From: Isoetes taiwanensis
Taxonomy: Eukaryota; Streptophyta; Lycopodiopsida; Isoetales; Isoetaceae
DNA: 64,000 nt
Direction of reading: 5' to 3'
Assembly (NCBI GenBank): GCA_021234155.1
Contig: JAJEKV010000013.1
Location: 2,821,252-2,885,251 of the forward strand
The position numbers and the translations under genes are program-made. The notes under the pieces are model-generated. The model was not told the DNA's origin, ran no database searches, and saw only the letters and a program-made list of their open reading frames with translations. Below, piece by piece: positions 57,480 to 64,000 of the stretch. Every line of letters starts with the position of its first letter. The first letter of the stretch is position 1.

Positions 57480-58700
57480 TAAAAAGTGGGTTACAATATC
57501 GCATGCTTGGCAGCAACCATGTGTGCAGTCCATCACTTGATCATTTCAGCAAGATGATCAGCAGGTGGTTTATACGCTCTATATCACCATGAATTTTGCA
57601 AGCTGCAAGAAATGACATCCATATAACGTTGTCAAGCTGGAGGGCCATCTTTCCAGCAAGGTCTTCTAGTTCATCTAAATGGCAACCATAGTGCTCTATA
57701 TACAGTGTAACGCCAAAAGTATTACACATAGAAACAAAGTGCAAATGTGCTTCATCCACCAGGCGTGCAATGCTGCATGCAGAAGGGATATCAATCAGCG
57801 TTACTTTATTTGGCTGCATGAATTCTTGCATTTGCAGAAACATACTAAATGCCTCATCACCATAGCCATGTTGTGCAAATGCTTAATCATCACATTCGAC
57901 AATGCCGAGTCAGGTTAAGGCAGTTATAAAGGTGACTTTATTTGAAGGTATACCCTCCAGTTGCATTACGTTCATAGCTTCCCGGCTACACTTGCTGCAG
58001 CATAAGTTAGACTGTACCATGCCAGCAGATAAAACATGCACCTGTGTTCTGTATAAACATGGGTTTCTTTTGCTAGACTAAAAGTAAATTCATCAATGGC
58101 TCAGAGAAAAACATTTTTCACAACTGAAAGTTTGTAAAAAGCGGACCTGAAAGAGGCAAATGTGTCTAGAATGCCATTAAATACTTCCTCTACCTCTGCA
58201 ACTGTCTCACATTTTGCATGTCTATCGAACCGCTGCCAAGATGAATACGTTGACAATACCATTGCCTGTATGGATTTCATAATTTCTGAAAAAGCCCATG
58301 TTACTTTTTGTAGCCCCACACCCAATGATGCGTGCAGCAGTAATTTCATGGCTTGTACAAATTTAGATGTCCATGTATAGTGTGGATGCAATTTAATATT
58401 TATTGCTATAATCAGTGACATACCGCTGCCAACATGAATACGTTTTTCAAATGCATTTTTGTTAATTTTAACATAAACCTGTTGAGCTTTTTCCACATCT
58501 CTAAGCTAGTACAAAGACTTCTCAGATTTAGAATAGAAAGGACAAAGAGGCCCACATTTGGATAGTTGTCTTAAAAGTATGAAAATGGATGTGTAAACTT
58601 CCCTATGTGACAGAATGCCAGGAGTAGTAGCCTGAATAATACATCTACCTGCCCCATTATGCCCAGGCTGCACGTTAGTCTCATGCATAATTTACAAGCA
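57480..58700 (-). pseudogene. PPR protein pseudogene fragment
   Basis: On the minus strand 57843-57541 reads FLQMQEFMQPNKVTLIDIPSA, RLVDEAHLHFVSM, VTLYIEHYGCHLDEL, KMALQLDNVIWMSFLAACKI and HGDIERINHL: the last PPR repeats before the E domain of plant RNA-editing-type PPR proteins. The stretch where LLGRAG is usual is shortened to DELEDLAG. Upstream, 58496-58101 begins MEKAQQVYVKINKNAFEKR, possibly another repeat, but the rest is unrecognisable. No DYW end was found. Confidence 0.65.
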
Positions 58701-60711
58701 ATAAATACGTATTTGCAGTATATATTTACTTCTCATTGTAGTGTATTTGCAGTGAATATTTGATAGAGGAACAATACTTGCATCTGGCATTTGATAGACG
58801 AAACGAATAGAAACGAATCTCCAGTCCTCCTCGCACCTTTTAACCTCAAAATTTGTTCTGATATTCTCCAGAATTTACATGATCTGTTTGTCCTAGAATG
58901 TAAAGTTCATAGTAGATGTGAATTATATTCCCTGGAAAACACATCGCAATCGAGATATTTACTGGCATTTCCCTGGCAGCATGCTTGGTGTTTCAAGTCT
59001 TGGTGCTTGGAAAATTCAAGACTCACAAGGTATTTCTGTTATTATGCTGTTACAGGTCTGCTGATAATCTTGAAGAAGTGGAAGCACAACAGGGAGATTA
59101 TAACCATTGCAAGACTGCAAGCAAATTACCTGCACCTCCACATAGTATTCTTGAGAGCAGTACAAGCCCTCTTGTAAGTAAGGTGGAATTCGTCCTATCA
59201 AATTATTTTGTTGTATTCTATGACCACAAGGTTTGATATATCAAAATTAGACGGTATTCTATTTAGACTGTTGAAATACAGTTTTAACTTATAGAGATGT
59301 AAGATCTCTCAAATAAATGGGTATGTTACATGACAAATAAATAAAGTTTAGAGCTTGCTTAAAATGAATCAAAGCAGAACAATTACCCAGGTTTTCAAGG
59401 ATACTGCATGTCAAACTGTTGGTATAAAGGTATAGGCGTATGAGAGTAGGGCAGTTTTAGAACAATCAATGAATATTGGCAAAGCCCAACTATCAATGAA
59501 TATTGGCAAAGCCCAACTGTTGAAATTCTCTAGAGTAGCTTAATTTATAGTTGTAGCCAGAGTATGTGTCAGCAATAACAGCAATAACACGTTGAGCACA
59601 TTTCAACAACATAGCTATTTTGAATCTTCTCTACATTGTATATGCCCCACATTAGCCGTACAACATACAAAACGAATAGGACCTTCAAAACTTAATTTAT
59701 CGTAGGATCTTAATGTTTTTAAGATCTAAGGCTAGCGAAATTAAAAAACGACCAATAAGCGAAAGCACAAACGAACGACCAATAATTGACACACTTGGAC
59801 CTTCTAACAATAGGCACCTTCTTTCCAGCAAACCATTATCAAAATTTAATTGATTGATTAACAAGAGCAATCAATGGCTAATCTTCCAAGTTCAAGTCGA
59901 CAAGAAAAATGGCAAATGAAATCGAAATGGCAAATGAAATCGAAAGACGTTACATAAGCCTTTACAACACGACAAAAGATGGCTACAACAACCTTATATC
60001 TTGCCCATCTAAAACTAAGAAATACTGGTATCTTAAACGAAGAGGCATCATATAAACCACATACGCTATTCCAACCACGGACAATGAATTTCAACACAAA
60101 TTAACTATCAAAACAACATATGTTATTTCAACCATGGACAATAAATTTCAACAAAATTTTGCCCTCATACAAAATATAATTCAATTATTCTTTCTTATCC
60201 AATTACCATGCCCTGATTTTCCCTCCGCCTTTATTTTCTACAGCCTCTGGCGTGCCTTTTTGCTAGTTTTTTTTTTTTTATATATCTCAAGTTTATCTTC
60301 TAATAAATATAAATATGGAGACTTCTACTTGAGCATGATTATCTAGTTTGACCACATGTATGAAGTTGTTTCATGGTGGTAAGGCATGTCTTTATAGACT
60401 AGGAGCTAATCATAAAGGGATCTTTTCTCATACTAAATTAAGGCATTAAAGCATTACATGCATTTTCCTTGAACAGACATTTAGCATGCAAAAGGTCTTG
60501 CATGCATTTCATACGAAAGATATTGTTGCTTACCATGACAACGTGATAGCTACACATGGGCGTTTTAAGATTTTTGATGTCCTACACACTTAGGCTATTC
60601 GATATTTGAAAGGTTACAAGGGTGATTGTGCTTTTGGACGAATCGTGGTCATTTTCAAACATATGGATGGATTTATCCAGGATCTAAGGTAAAACAAAAG
60701 CTCTGATTTTA
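58701..60711. other. Intergenic; short exact tandem repeat
   Basis: No supported gene. An exact 27-bp unit (ATCAATGAATATTGGCAAAG...) is doubled at 59465-59518, and AAATGGCAAATGAAATCG is doubled near 59910-59942. Confidence 0.45.
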
Positions 60712-61217
60712 GGGTACAGACTAAGTGTGGGATGGATCGATTTCACACCAGAAGACCTACGTCCACTGCTAAAAAGGAAAACTAATGCTATAGGCAGTGT
60801 CGGATCACACGGTTCAGGCAAAACGTGATGGGGTTCTAGCCTTGATATTCTGACAGGTTGGTTTTCACCTTTTGCTGTCTTATCAAACTCATCCAGTGAT
60901 GCTTAAAGTAGAAGAAGAATTTGAATAGTTTTATCTACTCCCTGCGCATTCTCTGAATGGTATATCCGGGGGTGGATAAGACATCCAGTTGTAGTCAAAA
61001 CCTGTTGTAAACATACCGAGCTTAATGCAGTTGAGACGGAAGCAGCAAAGAATGCAGGGCTTAAATACCCATGGCAATATAAATCAAAGGTCTGGCACCA
61101 GGAAGCTGGAAAAATGCTTGCACAAGCGAGAAGCTAACAGAGCACCTCGACTTCTATGAATATGATTCCAGAAATGCAATATGAGGATGCTCTTCAATAT
61201 GAACTTGAGGATAATCA
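60712..61217 (+). pseudogene. Exon-like tract of an unrecognised gene, with stops
   Basis: After a plausible acceptor (GATTTTAG) one frame reads GWIDFTPEDLRPLLKRKT, then GSSLDILTGWFSPFAVL after a TGA. Further on it reads WIRHPVVVKTCCKH, NAVETEAAKNAGLKYPWQ, KVWHQEAGKMLAQARS, a TAA, then MIPEMQYEDALQYELEDNQ, ending at AATCAG/GTTTGA, a possible donor. Five in-frame stops, but the composition is protein-like throughout. I do not recognise the family. Confidence 0.35.
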
Positions 61218-61930
61218 GGTTTGATTGTATTTGTTTGAAACAAGTTACTGTTATGTTCCCATTAGAGGATTAAATTTTGAAATCTGAAAGCTGTTTCTGG
61301 ATCGTCATTTGACATGCACAGAACTTAGCATAATATGCTAATCTTAGAAGTATTTGAGCGTGGTTGAGATTACATGATTCATTTGATAAATGGTCAGGCA
61401 AGTTTGACCATGACTCACATATTAATGGAGGACTTACAGATCTGCCAGCCTATGTATCGATTCTTGGGGTCTGATTCTCATGATACAGAATGGTTTTAAT
61501 CAAAGACAGGACCCTACTTAGTTTTTCTTGATTATGATTCTATGATAGAAGCCTGGTCGTCCCATGGCCTCCTTAATCATTTATCTCTTATTATCTGAAT
61601 TCACAGGCCCACCACTGAATGCTGAGTTTTAAAGCTCAAACTAGAAGTGTACTTGAGCTAAACATTATTTGCTGATGGTTTTTGACATGCTGATGGTTTT
61701 TTACAGTTTTAAAAGTACTGATTTATTGACTACTCAGGGATGTTGATGTAGCTACATGTTTTCAATAGTGCACTTGCTGTTATACTTCCAGTTGAGTTGC
61801 TTGGGGTAAAAAGGTTACAATAGGTGAGCAGCGATGAGCTGAGAAACCTAATGTACCTTTTGGCCCCTCATTCATTACCATTTTCATGCTAATGTTGTGT
61901 TGGTTGGCTGCAGGTACAGGTTTCTCCTCC
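61211..61930. repeat. Direct duplication, left copy
   Basis: It matches 63291-64000 from GATAATCAGGTTTGATTG onward. It includes the possible donor of the preceding exon-like tract and runs as intron-like sequence to GGCTGCAG/GTACAGG, a possible next acceptor. Confidence 0.85.
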
Positions 61931-63287
61931 TTTTGTCATCTTTTTGCTTTCAAGAACAAGTCTGGCTGGAAGGATACATTTTGCACGGTAACATTTAAAG
62001 TACAAGTGGAGTTTCAGAAACTTGAAGTCTCAAGGGAAGATCTCCTAAACTTAATGGTTTTTGGATGCACAACATCTTGTTTTCAGTTGCTTTACGAAGA
62101 GCAGAGCTCTTAGTCTGTCATTGCGCAGTTAAAACGAAGCATTATACTACAAAGCTTATATTATGCTTTCAGATGTGTAGTGTCTGGTTTACATGAATTA
62201 GCAAGAGAATACATATTTCCTGAAGGCTTTATAGTCTGCAAGCAACCTTACTATGAGTGAAAAATACTTCTGTCTCCCCTGATATTCAGATAAATCAGGT
62301 CTAGATAGGCTGACCATAGAGGTCTAAAAACAGCATTATATCAAGGATTTTGGTTTAGCTGGAATACTCTATAGTCTATTTCAAGTAGTGGAATGACATG
62401 CAGGATATTGGACGAGTTCTATTCCAATGTTTAAATGCTTAAAAGTCGTTTATGTTGGTTAAACATTATATTGACATGCAGAATTTAATTGTGAATGAAC
62501 GAGGTGGCATATATAAGCTGGGAGCTAAAATGTTTGCATTAAAGTTGATGTCTACACATGTATGGGCATACTCACTTGCATGCATAGGCTAAGAATTGCA
62601 TAGTCTGACATAAAAAAGGCATTACAGTGGCTGTCCAAACATGCAGAGGTCTAAAGACTAACATGCATGGTCAAATGCTTAAAGAGGCATTATTTAACCT
62701 TTGGAATTGAAAGATACTTTGGATTTTTATAGTATACACGGGCATGTATTTGAAAACAAACTTTGGTGGAAAAAGAAAGGTGACCTTAGGTTTTTTCAAC
62801 ATAAACTTGCATCGAGTTTAAAGATTTGCCTTAAAATCTTCGACATTTAAGGAAGTAAGACTTCTGGCCAAAATGTACATTGTCTTAAGGATCTGCATAA
62901 TACTAAGTATCCACATTGGCATTTTGCATAGGATTAATTAGTCTATATGGTTTGCCTTGATTATGGACGAATCGGTTAAATATCAAGTTCATATTTGAAA
63001 GCTGAAAATGGGGTGCATGATTGCATATGACATTGGTGTAACTAAAGGCACATGGGACGTAGATTTTGTTTAATATATGGGTTCTAACAGGTTATGAACT
63101 AAATACTTGATGTTTTAGAACTTGGTGCCATCATGGACTTAGGTCCTAGTATGGTCTGATAATACTACCATAGGGATTGACCTTGGTAGATGTCAGGGCT
63201 AGTTGGCTGTTGCTAAGGCTAGCATGGACTGGGTTTTTTTAGGAATTTCAGGTCATTGGTTATACCAGTGTCATTGGAATCTTAAAC
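61931..63287. other. No gene seen
   Basis: AT-rich sequence between the two duplication copies. The ORF at 61886-62113 starts in intron-like sequence and has no domain. Confidence 0.35.
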
Positions 63288-64000
63288 TCAAGATAATCAG
63301 GTTTGATTGTATTTGTTTGAAACAAGTTACTGTTATGTTCCCATTAGAGGATTAAATTTTGAAATCTGAAAGCTGTTTCTGGATCGTCATTTGACATGCA
63401 CAGAACTTAGCATAATATGCTAATCTTAGAAGTATTTGAGCGTGGTTGAGATTACATGATTCATTTGATAAATGGTTTGACCATGACTCACATATTAATG
63501 GAGGACTTACAGATCTGCCAGCCTATGTAGCGATTCTTGGGGTCTGATTCTCATGATACAGAATGGTTTTAATCAAAGACAGGACCCTACTTAGTTTTTC
63601 TTGATTATGATTCTATGATAGAAGCCTGGTCGTCCCATGGCCTCCTTAATCATTTATCTCTTATTATCGAATTCACAGGCCCACCGAATCTTTGAGTTTT
63701 AAAGCTCAAACTAGAAGTGTACTTGAGCTAAACATTATTTCTTCGATGGTTTTGACATCTTTGATGGTTTTGGCGGTTTTAAAAGTCTTGATTTATTGAC
63801 TACTTTCGGGGATGTTGATGTAGCTACATGTTTTCAATAGTGCACTTCTTTGTTATACTTCGGTTTAGAGTTGCTTGGGGTAAAAAGGTTACAATAGGTG
63901 ACCGGCGATGGTGAGAAACCTAATGTACCTTTGGCCCCTCACTCATTACCATTTTCATGCTAATGTTGTGTTGGTTGGTACGTAGGTGCGGGTTTCTCCT
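63288..64000. repeat. Direct duplication, right copy
   Basis: The second copy of 61211-61930, cut by the window end. The first ~380 bases are nearly identical. From about 63668 the copies differ at many places, nearly all at CTG or CAG in the left copy (for example GCTGATGG against CTTCGATGG, TTACAG against GGCGG). Confidence 0.85.

Noticed and set aside
59465-59518. CRISPR-like repeat
   Set aside because: Two adjacent 27-bp units without spacers, in plant DNA; a simple tandem duplication.
60802-60825. GSHGSGKT resembles a P-loop (Walker A)
   Set aside because: It is followed at once by a stop, no Walker B or ATPase context is present, and the pattern is easily met by chance.

Overview
The window looks like repeat-dense nuclear DNA of a land plant with a large genome. 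The signs are plant-type Ty3 elements (a Tat/Athila-like pol and a chromodomain integrase), LINEs with an APE-type endonuclease, degenerate plant PPR genes, a plant telo-box (AGGGTTTAGGG) in front of a small spliced gene, and abundant Helitron-like 3' ends. A fern, lycophyte or gymnosperm is plausible, but the sequence does not settle the species. There is no sign of bacterial operons, rRNA, tRNA genes or CRISPR.

Layout. 1-2300: a LINE 3' fragment, a Helitron-like end and a fragment of a second LINE family. 3504-5174 (minus): a broken aldo-keto reductase gene whose exons 3-5 are tandemly duplicated. 5703-6177 (plus): a small four-exon gene for a 75-residue protein, the only gene here that looks intact. 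6473-7204: a long inverted repeat and a MITE-like element. 7856-9977 (minus): one LTR plus gag of a gutted Ty3-type element. 11746-19019: Helitron-type 3' hairpins, a PPR pseudogene and unassigned ORFs. 20520-24575 and 27725-33055 (plus): two long LINE copies, with a roughly 196-bp tandem repeat just before the second. 33742-33985: a further LINE fragment.

34835-52200 is a nest of LTR retrotransposons on the minus strand. A Ty3 element with near-identical LTRs (35331-46216, 5-bp target duplication CTTCC) sits inside the 3' LTR of an older chromovirus (46529 to about 50100). The chromovirus has lost its RT/RNase H and is preceded by several unrecognised ORFs (50282-52179). The inner element carries a complete-looking second RNase H domain between protease and reverse transcriptase, which is the most unusual architecture in the window.

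54270-58700 holds one exon with a possible BAH-like domain and a second PPR pseudogene. 60712 to the end holds an exon-like tract and a ~0.7-kb direct duplication. The two copies of that duplication differ mainly at CTG/CAG trinucleotides, which may reflect base-calling error at methylated CHG sites rather than evolution.

Most coding matter is transposon-derived and decayed. Apart from the 75-residue gene, no complete host gene could be read. Splice sites, domain names and family assignments are by eye from motifs; no database search was possible.
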